The notes below the pieces were generated by a model. It was given only the letters and a program-made list of their open reading frames with translations. It ran no database searches and was not told the DNA's origin. This document shows, one piece after another, positions 24,296 to 36,087 of a DNA stretch of 64,000 nucleotides. Within the stretch, counting starts at the first letter, position 1; the number at the start of each line of letters is the position of its first letter. The DNA is from Acorus gramineus (Eukaryota > Streptophyta > Magnoliopsida > Acorales > Acoraceae). A program made the translations under genes and the position numbers. The stretch lies in assembly GCA_030737835.1 (NCBI GenBank), contig CM060855.1:18116378-18180377 (forward strand), written 5' to 3'.

Positions 24296-25596
24296 TCATT
24301 GCCCTTTGGCTTTGCTCCTTTTAGTATGGAAGAAAGACCAGCAACCAGGTACAAAGTCCCCCATTTTTCTGCAAACCACAGGGGAAAAGCATGTCAATAA
24401 CTATAATTTAATGCTTATCAAGCAATAAACATATGTTGTGGGTTGATATTTCTTGATCATGTTATGTCACTTCTTGAATTGTGTAGTCTTTAATAAATAA
24501 TAGTTAGGTCTACATTTTTTTTTTCCCTTTATTCCCATACCAGTTAATTCCTGAAACATTTTTGAATAATATGCAGATAAATCATTATACCCAATCTTTG
24601 ATTCACTCTGTGGTCACTATTCATTTACCCCCCTGCCTGTTTGTACTATTATTTTAATTTTGTATCAGATATAACAGATCCCAGATCCATAATCTTAAAG
24701 ATGTAGAGGATAGAAAAATTTCTTTGCTTGAAAAGATAATTGAAATTCTCTATGATTGCAAAAATAAAACAGATTGTACTTGGTTGTATTAGTGAGACAA
24801 CCTTATTCAACTATGTTTCATTTTCCTGACAGCTTGTTTTGGATTAGATCTACCTTCTCAACTAAAACCATAAACTTCAAAAAAATTGTAGATGAAAAAT
24901 CTAAGATTTGTGTATCCGAAATGAAACATAAATCTGCATCTGGATTCATAATTTATTCTCTCACCTGCCCCGGCCGCTGCTGCTGTTGCTGCTCCCTCTG
25001 CTGCTCGTCCCTCCGCTTCCGCTCCTCTTCCACCACTCCCTTTGATCTCCCCCCTTCTCCCCTTCCAGCCTCGTCGGAGACACCCTCGATCCGATCCCCA
25101 TGTTCGGACTCCTCTTCTTCGCTCCTCCCAAACTCACCGGAAAAAACATCTTCAACAAGAACACCCCATTCTCCATGCTCTCACTCCTCGCCATCTGCTT
25201 CTTCTTCTTCTTCTTATTCTTCCTCTTCACTTTCCTAACACTCTTCAATGGCTCTTCAGGCAATTCACTCTCTCTCACCGGGCTCGCGATCTGACTCCCC
25301 ACCGGTCTATGCATCTCCACCAGATCCTTCAAAGACAATTCATAGGAAGGCTCAGGCATGTTCTTCACCATCTCCATCATTTCCTTCCTTCCCTTCACAA
25401 TCGCCTGCAACCTCGAAGCCGGCGAGAGCTGGCTCTGGCTCTGGTTCCCCCACAGTGGTGGCGAAGCAATGCCCGACGCCTCATCGTCGTCTTCCATCAG
25501 TCTCCGACTCTGTTTCGTATCGAATTCTACACTGTAGAGATCGAGCGCGTTCGTTCTCCTCATCGGATCGGATAAATCTCGCCGGAGGTGATACAT
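24296..25596 (-). CDS. plant-specific protein of unknown function, two exons
   Basis: Exon 1 (25596-24965) and exon 2 (24368-24296) join in phase at CAG/GTGAGA and TTTGCAG/A to give 234 codons plus TGA. The start at 25596 (MYHLRRDLSDPM) was preferred to an in-frame ATG 40 codons upstream, whose intervening residues look like untranslated sequence. The protein has a central RLQAIVKGRKEMMEMVKNMP followed by SYELSLKDLVE, a lysine-rich stretch (KRKNKKKKKK), a Ser/Gly-rich region and the tail GDFVPGCWSFFHTKRSKAKG. I see no signal peptide or membrane segment; the basic run could direct it to nucleus or membrane. The S/YELSLKDLVE motif recurs, as I recall, in uncharacterised plant proteins. No function is proposed. 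Confidence 0.75.
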
Positions 25597-25599
25597 AAT

Positions 25600-26542
25600 T
25601 GGGCTGTTGTTTGGTGTTTTTAAGTTTTGGACAAGCAAATAACAGAGGTGTGTTGTGAGTGAAATTTTTGTCTTAAAAAAAAAAAACTGATTCAAAAGTC
25701 TTGTCTTTTTTATCATTCTTTTGTCTTCTCTTTCAGATTGAGGAACACGTTTTCCAGAAAATCTTTTCTGTTAAAGTCAAGGACTTCTAGATGGATTTAA
25801 AGCATACGTGTGGTTTTATGGTTTTATATCCTTTGCAGCTCTTCAATCACTTGTTTTTTTTCTGTGTGGAAAATGATATGTCCAGCCGTATGTGCCATAT
25901 TTGCAGCCACGTATATGCTGAGATATATACTTATCCATTAATGTATATATCGAGATACACTAATGCATTTTTTCTTTGAAGAAATAATTTTTTTAAATTT
26001 TTCATACACTGCGATCGTAGTCGACATTGATTGCATAGGTGACTGAGGGACTGCTTCTGAGTTATAGACGGGTCTGTAAAACATATTAAGTGTATCAATA
26101 CTATTATTATTTACCCCCAATAAATACACTTCTGCTTTATTTATTTCTTTATGTCCTTTTTAGCTGTCTTTGTTGTTGGACTTGTGGTTTATAATTAATG
26201 GCAAAACCGTTTACATCTGGTGAATTTATCAGAGGTTCTAGAACTAGTGATTTTTGTTTGGCTGATTGTCTTACCTGTTTACTTTTATATTCATTATTCA
26301 TAGACATCTTTATTAATTCAACTGTTCATGCATGTATTTTTTTTTGTCTGATATGTAAGAGATAATTCAATATTATGAATGTGATGTAACCGTGTAAGGC
26401 TCTTTTATTAAAATATAAACTTATTCTAGATGGGCATTAAAGTACTTGGTTGAGGACTTGAGGTTTGATGCATATATCAGATATTCATGTGGCTCTGAAT
26501 TAATTTATTAATTTAAATTTGACTTCCATTAGTTTTAATTTA
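25600..26542. other. intergenic, nothing recognised
   Basis: AT-rich sequence upstream of the unknown gene. No TATA box or element could be fixed with confidence. Confidence 0.4.
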
Positions 26543-27080
26543 GGGAAATATCCAAATAACGCCCTGTAAACTACTTGAATTTCATACAACCCCTGACTTT
26601 TCCCCTAAAGTCTATATAATCCCTTGAAAACATATATGTAAATTCAAATAACCCTGTGAATTAAACTTTCATTGACAGATGATGAATATTCTACGAATTT
26701 TTAGTCTGGTTAACCATGAAGGAAAACAGAGTATATAAAAAACCCTATATAATTTGTTAAAAATGTGAAAAACACTGTGTAAATGATTATTTACCCATCT
26801 GAATAGATTATAAAATCATATTCATATGGGTCAAATCCTCATTTACAGATGATTTTTTGTATTTTTGACAAATTCTAGAGGATTTTTGGTATACTATGTT
26901 TTTAGACAGGGTTAACCAGATAGAATATTTTCAGAATAATCCTAATATATCAATGAAGATTTAACTTGGGGGATATTTGGATTTACATGGGTGTTTTCAT
27001 AGAGTTATATGGATTTTAAGAAAATTCAGGGGGTTATATGGATTTCAAACAGTTTACAGGGGTTTACATGGATTTTTCCC
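26543..27080. mobile_element. MULE-type MITE, copy 2
   Basis: Starts GGGAAATATCCAAATAAC and ends TTTACATGGATTTTTCCC. The perfect 9-bp duplication TTTAATTTA flanks it (26534-26542; 27081-27089). Subterminal inverted words (ATATAATCCCTTG / GGGGGTTATATGGATTTCA) match the copies at 8019 and 56792. Confidence 0.88.
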
Positions 27081-27189
27081 TTTAATTTATTTATAGGTTT
27101 TAGGTGGTGTTGCTTTGTCCAGCCCGGTCTAGTTTTTAAGATGTCATTTGGAGAGAGAGAAATTATTTTGAGATTCATGCTATTCGAGA

Positions 27190-27575
27190 AATAGATAATT
27201 ATATCAGTAAAATAAGTGATTTATGTTTCATTGTGTTTTTAGTTATTGTTACTGAGAAACATAATAATAAATTTTTTATTGTTTGACTGATCATGGATAA
27301 GTTATGGATAAAATGTGAATATGATGTAGATAAAGATTTATAAAAAATAAAAAAATGATTTGTCATGTGGGCTCCTGATCTATAGGAGATGAAGACAGTT
27401 GATTTCACATGTGGCCTTCTTATATTAGTGGAAAAAATTAGGTGGAATATCACGATTTCCGGGGGACTTGAAATACAAATATTCTGGTATAGCTATACCC
27501 ATCTATTCTTTCCAAACAAACAATATTTTTGGCTTATTCTCCCCCTATTCCACTAGCCAAACAGCTCCTAAGGAG
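27190..27575. mobile_element. non-autonomous DNA element, family B
   Basis: Contains the family order GATAAGTTATGGATAAAATGTGAA..., TCTATAGGAGATGAAGACAGTTGATTTCACATGTGG, TATTAGTGGAAAAAATTAGGTGGAATA, then CTATTCCACTAGCCAAACAG. The last part resembles the start in inverted form. Ends and target duplication were not fixed. Confidence 0.55.
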
Positions 27576-28914
27576 ATAAAGATTTTGTGGATAAGTTATC
27601 TCATATGTCAATACTTAATCACATTTGTTAATTAGTAAAAATAATAAATAAAGAGTGCTCTTACATTCAGTTTTTTTCTTAGTCCAAAACACAGTCCCAT
27701 ATACCATGTTAGAAATCCAGTGAAACATATACCTCGTTAAATGTTGTATATACCACATTAAATATTTTCTTACACTTATAAAAAAAAATAGGTTCATTCA
27801 ACTCTAAATGGAGCAATATATATTTTGTTATCAAAGCATATACCTCATTAGATGATGTTTACTATTTAAAAAAAAATGAAAACATGTGAGGTTTGAGTTT
27901 TGATCGGTAAATGTGATTGAGTCTAACATTTTCCATAAATAAAAGGTCTTTTATCATCTTTGATTCAAAATCAGGACAATCGTTTATAATTTATCCAACT
28001 TATTTATATAAGAAACGTAAAAATTGACACGTGGTGGTTGACTATTTGGTTAGAGTTATGTGTTTGCTTCCACATATCTTGAATTTAAATCTAAGAGGTT
28101 CATTTGATGCACATAATTTGTGTGAATGATCAAGAGCATTTAGGTTTTTTTTTTCCCCAACTAATATTGTGGTTTCTTCATCATCCCCCACATCAAAAAT
28201 AAAAATATAAAAAAAAAAAATTAAAAAGTAAAAGAAACAAATATAAGTTGTTCTCTAAAAACATTTATGCTCTTATGTACTTTGTTTATCCTGGCCTTGG
28301 GATAATTTTCTTGAAGCTCTTATTTTTTTGGTCTTTGATTTTATTTTTATTTATATATTTTAAACCTCAATAAATATCCATATATGCTGACAGCAAATTC
28401 AATGTTTGCTTCACATGCAACTCATGGTGCACCTCTTTCTCCTTTAATGCACTGAAACAGATTTTTGTAGATGTACAATTCAGAGGTATTAAAGGATGCA
28501 CAAAGCTTGTGGTCTCTGTAGTCCCTAGCTTTGGAAGTAAAATCTGCTACCTAACCATGCAATTATGTGAATAAGATGTGCCTTCAAAAATTAGTCTCTG
28601 ATGACTATTTTAGGGGGAAAATGAACTAGAACAAGGTCCTATCAAGTCACTATCAGATTGTGTGTGCATCATTGTCTCGAATTCGATTGAACTGGGCGGT
28701 CGGAGGCGCCCTGTGCATCGTGGTCTTCGCCTTTGATTAATTGAGTAATTCGTATTTCTTAATCCACACATTTTTTTGTCGTTTGGTGCACCTTAATTTC
28801 AAGGTTATGGGGCCACTTATCTAAACTTAGAATGATTTAAGAATGTTTTTATTGGCTTCATGTTGATGTGGAATGGAAAGTATATACTTGGAGGAGCGTT
28901 GATACACTTAGCCT
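27576..28914. other. AT-rich intergenic stretch, no gene seen
   Basis: I find only homopolymer-rich sequence and short chance frames. No exon or bounded element could be supported. Confidence 0.45.
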
Positions 28915-29370
28915 CAGTTTAGTTCGAGAATAGAGTTTGAAATAAATGAGAATTGGTTGGAGTAATCTCAAAATGGGTGTTTAGAAGTCTGAAATAAATG
29001 AGAATCTGCATGTCAGAATTAACTGGTATAAGTGGTATATGGATTTCAACTAACCACTGGAATTAAGTTATTCGAGGTTATTCAACCCAAAAGATATGTG
29101 GGCCTACTATTAAATCAATTGTCATCACTTCTTGTAAATCAACTGACAAATTAACTGTCATTATTTTTTCACCTTTTATAAACTTTTGTCAACATCTTAT
29201 TCACATTTTATCCAAACAATAAATATTTCATTATTACATTTCTCTACTACAAGAATAATTCAAAACACCACCAAACAAAAAATCATTTTATTCTTATTTA
29301 TACTAGAATAGTCATAAACCTTATAAATATCATTATAACTTAATTCTCTATACAAACGGAGGCTTAGTCA
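28915..29370. mobile_element. non-autonomous DNA element, family B-like
   Basis: Words such as TGGTATATGGATTTCAACTAACCACTGGAATTAAGTTATTCGAGG, GTGGGCC and AATCAATTGTCATCACTTCTTGTAAATCA appear as the inverted form of the family B order. Confidence 0.4.
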
Positions 29371-29844
29371 TTTCTACGGTTCACATTTTCTCCTAATTTA
29401 ATACATACGGGCTTAAGCAAGCAAGCACATACTAGGTTAGGAAATATTAAAAAAGTGCATTAAATTCATTTTAATATATATTTAAATTTCATTTTTATTA
29501 AAAAAATATGTACTTTATTAGTTAAATATACTTTCAAATAGGAAATTATTACGTTTAGTTTCACCCTGTTTGTAGCATGTACATGTTTCGATTTTTTTGA
29601 AGTATATATTTGACTACAAAGTAATTTTTTTTTTCAAAACGAATTGAATGTATATATTTTTATATTTTTTATAATAGAATATATATTGAAATAGTGACAT
29701 TGTAAAATGGACTGACTTCGTATATCACAGTTATTTAAAAAAAAAAAAAAAATTCAAAATATGTAAAGGGCTACAGAGTTCATAACATTTCCATTTATCA
29801 GGTATGACATGAACAACTTATATTAAGAAATTTTGTACCAGACC

Positions 29845-30600
29845 CGGCGAACCCAAACAAACAAACGGGTCAGGTCCGGGTCCACCCCGCCCCGACCCGT
29901 TGGACCCGAGACCCGATTGTTTTATTAAAATATGCTCATATATTATAAGACCATTAGTATTAGTTGATACATAATTTTATTTCTTATTTAACTTATTTTT
30001 GTATCCACAAGTTCATAAATCATAATTATAACAAGCCCATAAATCATAAGTCATAATCATAATCATAACATTTTTTTCGTTGTGTTGATGTTGCAACTTG
30101 CAAGAACTTGATTGTTTAATATGTAATAAACTTAGTAATGTATTGTCGTTGGTTTGTTTTGGACAATTAATTTATTAGCTTTTGAATTTGTATAATTAAT
30201 TAGTTTATTGCATGATTTATGTTTATTATTTAGGTGAATATGTTAGTGTTTATTGTTTTGAATGTTGTTTAGGTTAATATTGTTTTGAATGTTTGTATAA
30301 TTAGTTATGTTTATTATTTAGGTTAATATGTTTTTTATGTTAGTGATTATTATTTTGGATGTTGTTTAATAATTCATTTACTTCTTTTGAATTGTATAAA
30401 ATTATATTCAAACATAGTCTCATTAATAATAATGTTTTATTACAAAAAATTTCAAATAGAATGATAAGGCAAACAAATACATGAGTTCTTTTTTTTTTTT
30501 TACCAACCATCCCAGTCCGGGTCCACATTTTTCCGGACCCGCCGGGTCTTGCCACAGGTTGGTACCCCGACCCGACCCAACACGGAGACAGGCCTAGGTG
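29845..30600. repeat. GACCCG-rich blocks, possibly ends of one element
   Basis: GACCCGGCGAACCC...CGGGTCAGGTCCGGGTCCACCCCG at 29845-29925 and CCGGGTCCACATTTTTCCGGACCCGCCGGGTC at 30515-30590 bracket about 600 bp of AT-rich DNA. They resemble the ends of a short DNA element, but no target duplication was found. Confidence 0.4.
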
Positions 30601-30780
30601 GGATCCCATTGAAACTAATGAAAAACTGGTCATTTTGTGTGGGCCTACCACTCATGAGAATTCAAACCGTGTTGAAATTTTTTCATCAAATAATAATCTG
30701 TTTTGCATTTTTTAGTTATAAGTACCTGCAAACTTGTCTATTTACGGATTGCTCTCTCCTTTCTTCATATTTCTTATTTG

Positions 30781-31730
30781 TAGGGTTGGTAAATGAACCA
30801 AGTTGCTTCGGCTCGGCTCTGTTTGAGCTCATTCAGACTCGTTCAATTAGATAAACGAGCGAGCTTGAATAATTTTTAAAACTCGGTTAAGCTCGTGACT
30901 TGGATCGAGCTTTATTTTGTGTTCATACTCGGCTCGTTTGTGTTATAAAAAATTTCATTAAAGCTTAACTCAACTCCTTTGTAAATCAAAACATTAAACC
31001 AATACAAAGTTATGTTCGTTTATGCTCATGAACTTGGCTTATTTATAGGGCTGCAACTTTGGCGGGTTGGGTTCCGGTTGACCCCAACCCAAACCCAACC
31101 CGAATTCCAAACTACTCAACCCTAATCTAACCCAACCCGAATTGGACTAACCCAAACCCAACCTGTAATTAAATAAACCAACCTGACCCAACCCGAATTG
31201 GACTAACCCGACCCCAACCCGATTTTCAACCCGAATTGGACCAACTCGACCCAACTTGAAGTTCTAATATGATGTGCAAATTAAATAAATCAACCCGACT
31301 TAAACCCATAAGATTAGCTAGGTTTACCTAAAATTTGGACTATCCATATTTGAAGCTACAGAATGAACGGCGATGATTTCTTTTTTAACTATTAGTTTAC
31401 AGGTTTGGGTTGGGTCAGGTTGTGAGTGAGGCCAACCCGAACCCAACCCGATTTGTAAGTCAACCCGAATTAGCCAACCCGAACCTGAACCCAAACCCGA
31501 TTTGGTCAACCCAATGCATGTAAAAATCGGGTTCAACCTGTCGGGTTCGGGTTCAACCCGACCCAAGTTGCAGGCCTACTTATTTAGGCTAAAATTTTGT
31601 TTTTAACCCTAAAAACCCTAAAATAAAGAAGAACATTAGGCTCGTGAACTCGGCTCAGTTTAGCTTGTTTATAAACGAGCCGAGCTTAAATATGTCAAAG
31701 CTTGGCTCGTTCGGCTCGTTTACCACCCTA
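30781..31730. mobile_element. hAT-like element (outer) with nested second element
   Basis: Ends TAGGGTTGGTAAATGAACC and GGCTCGTTTACCACCCTA are imperfect inverted repeats. The perfect 8-bp duplication CTTATTTG lies at 30773-30780 and 31731-31738. Subterminal GGCTCGGCTC / GAGCCGAGC repeats are present. It has no transposase. Net length without the inner insert is about 410 bp. Confidence 0.9.
31046..31578. mobile_element. hAT-like element (inner), nested
   Basis: Ends TAGGGCTGCAACTTTGG and CCAAGTTGCAGGCCTA are inverted repeats. The perfect 8-bp duplication CTTATTTA lies at 31038-31045 and 31579-31586. The interior is packed with AACCCAACCCGAATTGG-type words in both orientations. Confidence 0.9.
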
Positions 31731-32150
31731 CTTATTTGCATAAGCCTTTCACTTATGAGAATTCAAACTGTGTGGAAATTTTTTCATCAAATATTAATTT
31801 TTTTTTGGGTTATTTAGTTTTATGTATCTACAAGCATGTTTATTCAGGGATTGATCTATTCCTTCTTCATATTTCTTATTTTGCATAGGCCTTCCACTTT
31901 TGAGAATTCAAACTGTGTTGAAATTTTTTTTATCAAATAATAATTTTTTTTGGGTTTTTTAATTTTAAGCCCCTACAAACATGCTTATTTAAGGATTGAT
32001 CTATCCCTTTTTCATATTTCTTTTTAGATCCTAAACTTGAAAACTTTAATAAAAATGAAATATGAATAACGGAGAGAGTGATCACTAAATAATATAGTTT
32101 ATAGGAATTTAGAATAAAAATAACATTTCACAAACTAATGAACTGATAAC

Positions 32151-32654
32151 GTTATGTACAAGAAGGGATATAATGAAAATTTTAATAATGGTTAAATAAA
32201 TCATATGTAAAATTTAAAATAAAATATAAAAGAAATATATTACGACTAAAAATGAAAATTTAACATATATACCCTTTCACCAAGGGTGTTTTTTAAAAAT
32301 AATCAATTTGAAACTCTATGTTTCTAACTCATTCAACACGTCTGCAGTTGGCATAAACGTATGTGTTACTATATAGCTAGTTTTTCTCCACGTAAGAATG
32401 TGTGTGTAAATAAAAAATATTTTTTAAAAAATGCTCAGTACTAACACCTTCAATATTTTTAATCCATTTATATGTGAATATATCATGTTATGTACAATAA
32501 GTGATATAATGAAAATTTTAATAATGGTTAAATAAATCATATGTAAAATTTAAAATAAAATATAAAAGAAATATATTACGACTAAAAATGAAAATTTAAC
32601 ATATATACCCTTTCACCAATCCTGTATTGTAAAAATACTCCATTTGAAACTCTA
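32151..32654 (+). repeat. direct duplication of about 168 bp
   Basis: 32151-32318 and 32487-32654 are nearly identical through ATGAAAATTTTAATAATGG...ATATATACCCTTTCACCAA and diverge only near their ends. They are separated by 168 bp of unrelated AT-rich DNA. Confidence 0.85.
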
Positions 32655-32754
32655 AAAACAACAATATTGCTCGAATTCATTTAAAAAAAAAATCGCTCGA
32701 ATGAATAAAAAAATGTTACATATATGTATAATTTAAATTCTTTAGAATTAAGAG

Positions 32755-32920
32755 TGCAACTTGAATGGGTTGAACCTTACCCAACCAAAATTTTTTTGGG
32801 TGGGTTTCGATTGGGTTTGGGTCGGGGTGTTAGCATTCGTGTTCAACCCAAGCCTGAACTCGAGTAACCTGAACCCAATTTGAATTGGGTTTAGGTTGAG
32901 GGTTCAGGTAACCCAAATCA
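32755..32920. repeat. AACCCAA/GGGTTGG-rich repeat
   Basis: CTTGAATGGGTTGAACC..., TTCGATTGGGTTTGGGTCGGGG and CCTGAACCCAATTTGAATTGGG belong to the same word family as the inner hAT element. Confidence 0.4.
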
Positions 32921-33526
32921 ACTCTAACAAGAAGTTTTCATATCTAAATAAAATTATAATTTTTTTATATACATGATAAAATTTAAATTGTACAATTTAT
33001 TTTTATGTAGAATCTTTCATTTAATTTTTATAGTTTCCATATATCTATTTTTATATAGAATCTTTTACTTATGTGTGTATGATAAAATGTTCTTCATCTT
33101 CATCTTTTTTTTTTGTCAAGAAAAGAATTAACTCTTACAAAATTTTAATTATTTAAAATAATACATTTTTAAAGTCAAACCAGAATCCAACCCAACTCGA
33201 ATCAAACCGAACACGAAAAAAAAAAACAAGAATTAAATTATTCACGAATATTCTTTGAAATTTCATAACTTTTCAAATATAACTCAGATTGCAGTAATCA
33301 ATAGCTCGTTGAAAAGATATTTTCGATATATACTTACGACTATGAAATAGATTTTTCCTGAAGTTGATTATTTAAAGATAAAAGTGAGATTTAACGTTGA
33401 AACTCATATTTAATCCGAAATTACCTCTTTATTATCTATATTCCATGATTATCTCAATCTAAATCTAATAAATAATAATAATAACAAAAAATATGATGAC
33501 GTTGCCTAGGTCATTACCAAGACAAA

Positions 33527-33577
33527 AAATCTCATTCAATTATTATTATTATTAATAATAATAATTGAATGAGATTT
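33527..33577. repeat. near-perfect palindrome, 24-bp arms
   Basis: AAATCTCATTCAATTATTATTATT (33527-33550) pairs exactly with 33554-33577 across a 3-nt centre. It sits within a larger region of AATAATAATAA runs and ATGATGAC(A/G)T repeats. Confidence 0.9.
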
Positions 33578-34129
33578 GGTGGATATGATGTTATGTTATT
33601 TAAAATTTATGTATATTCTATAGTTACTTCAATCAAATCTAAAAAAATAATAATAAAAAATGATGACATGGCATGATCCTCATTATTCATTAGATTTGAT
33701 TAAAATCTCATATTATCCTTTTTTTTTTTTTTTTTCATTCTTACCCTTCATCCAAAAGATAATGATCATAAAAAATTAAAGGGTAAATTCGAAAATGAAA
33801 ATATTACCAAGTTGAAAATACTTTCTGTTAGTAATATATATATATATATATCATATGTGATGTGAATAATTAAATATTTGAACGATATTTAATATTTAAT
33901 TTAGTACTAATTAGAGCTTTCGGTGAGATATATCATATATATATATGTGATATCCCTAGTATGGAATTTGCATATGTGATGTGAACCATCACATATATGA
34001 ACAATATTAATATTTTTAACCCAATAAAAATATGTTTAAAAATATTTAGTCAGTCTAAATTAATGTGATTGATTGAGACGATGAAAATTTATGAGTAACT
34101 GGTGGAATTGGGGATGAATATGTAATATT

Positions 34130-34515
34130 TCCCATTTGTTTATTGTTTTATGTTATGGAAAATGTTAAAGCCATGTTGCAACCATTTGCAGCTCACACAA
34201 GTTTTTGTTATATGGTTGACAGTGAATAAATTGTGGATAAAATGATGAATAAGATGTGAATAAATATTTATAAAAACGCTAAAAAATAATTTGATATGCG
34301 GACCTCTTGATTTATAAGAGATGATCACATGTGATTTATATATGGACCCTTCTTATATTAGTGGAATAAAATTTATAGAATAACACAATAAACAATATCA
34401 TCTTATTCTCGCATATTCTGACATAGTTTTACTCACAAATTATTTTAATCTGCACAGGTTTTTGGGCTTATTTATCCATATTCCAATCTATTCCACTTCT
34501 ATTCTTTTACCCAAA
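34130..34515. mobile_element. non-autonomous DNA element, family B
   Basis: Has GATAAAATGATGAATAAGATGTGAATAAATATTTATAAA, CTCTTGATTTATAAGAGATGATCACATGTGATTTATATATGGACCC and CTTATATTAGTGGAATAAAA, ending near TATTCCACTTCTATTCTTTTACCCAAACA. The order matches 27190-27575 and 52740-53205. Confidence 0.6.
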
Positions 34516-36087
34516 CAAAAACTTACAGTTTTCAACTTGTCGAAGAGCTCCATAGTTCTTCACGGCCGAAGTTTCAGAGTCCTTTCATCGAATTCTCCTC
34601 TCTTGAAGTTTTATTCAGAAAGCTGTGGGAAGAAAACAACATTATATATCTCAAGTTCCTTATTGAACCTGAGAGCAAATTGTATATCAATTGAATTTCA
34701 AACTAAATTTTTATCCAAGAATTCCTAGAGATGCCAAAATCAATTATAAAAAACATAAAGGAGACACAAATTATACATAAATTATACTTACATATGTAGC
34801 TATTGCATGATAATAAGCTTCTACAAACTCCCTCCCCAAATTTTCATGATTATAGGTTCTTCCTACACGTCTATTTAGATCGCGATTCATTTCCCTTCAG
34901 TGCATAATAATTATTAACTAATGACATTCATAATCTGATCGTCTAATGTTAAACAGAATTTCATGGCCTATCACAAGATTTCTTAAACTTTATGCCTGCC
35001 TTAATATTATCCAACTGCATATACTAATCATGTATCCCAGTTTTCTCTCTTATTCACTGGTTTCTTGAAACAGACTATACTAGTTATCTTCCATGTCAAT
35101 GTATCTTGGAACTACATGCTATTCCCAGTCATGCACCGAAAATGTTCCATAGATCTGCAACACACATAATATGTAAATTTCCACCTTAGGATATGGAATA
35201 CATATAGAATTTATATTGCTATGTAACAACTAACAAATAGATTAGCATGCCTGTACTAATACCATGTGAATCATGTTTGACTAGTGAGTAGTGACATCTT
35301 TTGAGAAGGTGTGCTTGTTAGTATTTCAATGTGGAAGACATGACCTGTTACATGAGCACAAAAGCTTATAAAAAAAAAGAATCAGATGTTGAGAACTAGT
35401 GTATTCCATCAACACAGAGTTTTTTTTTTCTCGCTTGGTCATCAACGCAGAGTTGCATACTACTAATAAGCCAGTTAGCCTTATGATTCATCAAAAGAAA
35501 AATGAAAAGAAAAAGAATGATAAAAGATAGATAGCATATAAGCATCACATGAAGTAACAATTTTTTTTCGTTCACCTTTTAGCTTTAGAAGTTTGTAATA
35601 GTGCGTAAAGCCAACCTCGTTGTTGGTCACAACCACTTGATGCACATCAAATCCTGTACAATCAAAGTGCGTCTTAACATAGAAGAGACGCCACGTCCAT
35701 ATCTGTCCATTTTGAAAACAATTTGATGTTAAGAAAATTTAAAACAGATAGAATCTAGAAAAACATGAAACACAAAATGTCTGCAAGTCCTCTATCACAA
35801 TAATCTAGCAAGCATGACGTATGAACTATGATTTTGACTAAAATTTACTCACCATTGACAGGCAAATGGTATCCGGTTCCTCAGTAATATAATCACATCA
35901 TTCATTCTCTTGAGGGACAGAGAATTTATATTTTCATGTGCCTCATATGTTGCCACAATGTCATTGACATTTCTCCTGTTCCAAGACCTTCAACATGACA
36001 CCTTTTATACTGAAATAATCAAGGCAACCACGCCCATATCGAATAGATGAATGTGCATTTTTCATAATCTGATCTTGATAATTTTCA
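34516..36087. other. spacer 3' of the PPR gene with exon-like minus-strand pieces
   Basis: Most of this stretch is unremarkable. On the minus strand, 35702 to about 35577 reads IWTWRLFYVKTHFDCTGFD and then HQVVVTNNEVGFTHYYKLL. It is bounded by GACAG and AAAG/GTGAAC, and IYGTFSVHDWE then a stop follows after a GCAG near 35160. They may be exons of an unrecognised gene or remnants. No family is known to me. Confidence 0.25.

Larger units (their letters stand above)
30640..32030 (+). repeat. three copies of a ~145-bp repeat, first split by a hAT element
   Basis: GAGAATTCAAAC(C/T)GTGTTGAAATTTTTTCATCAAATA...CTTCATATTTCTTATTT occurs at about 30655-30780, 31750-31880 and 31900-32030. The hAT element 30781-31730 sits at the end of copy 1, so the three units were adjacent before insertion. 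Confidence 0.75.

Noticed and set aside
24774..25598. Plus-strand open frames of 116-177 codons
   Set aside because: They are antisense shadows of exon 1 of the minus-strand unknown gene.
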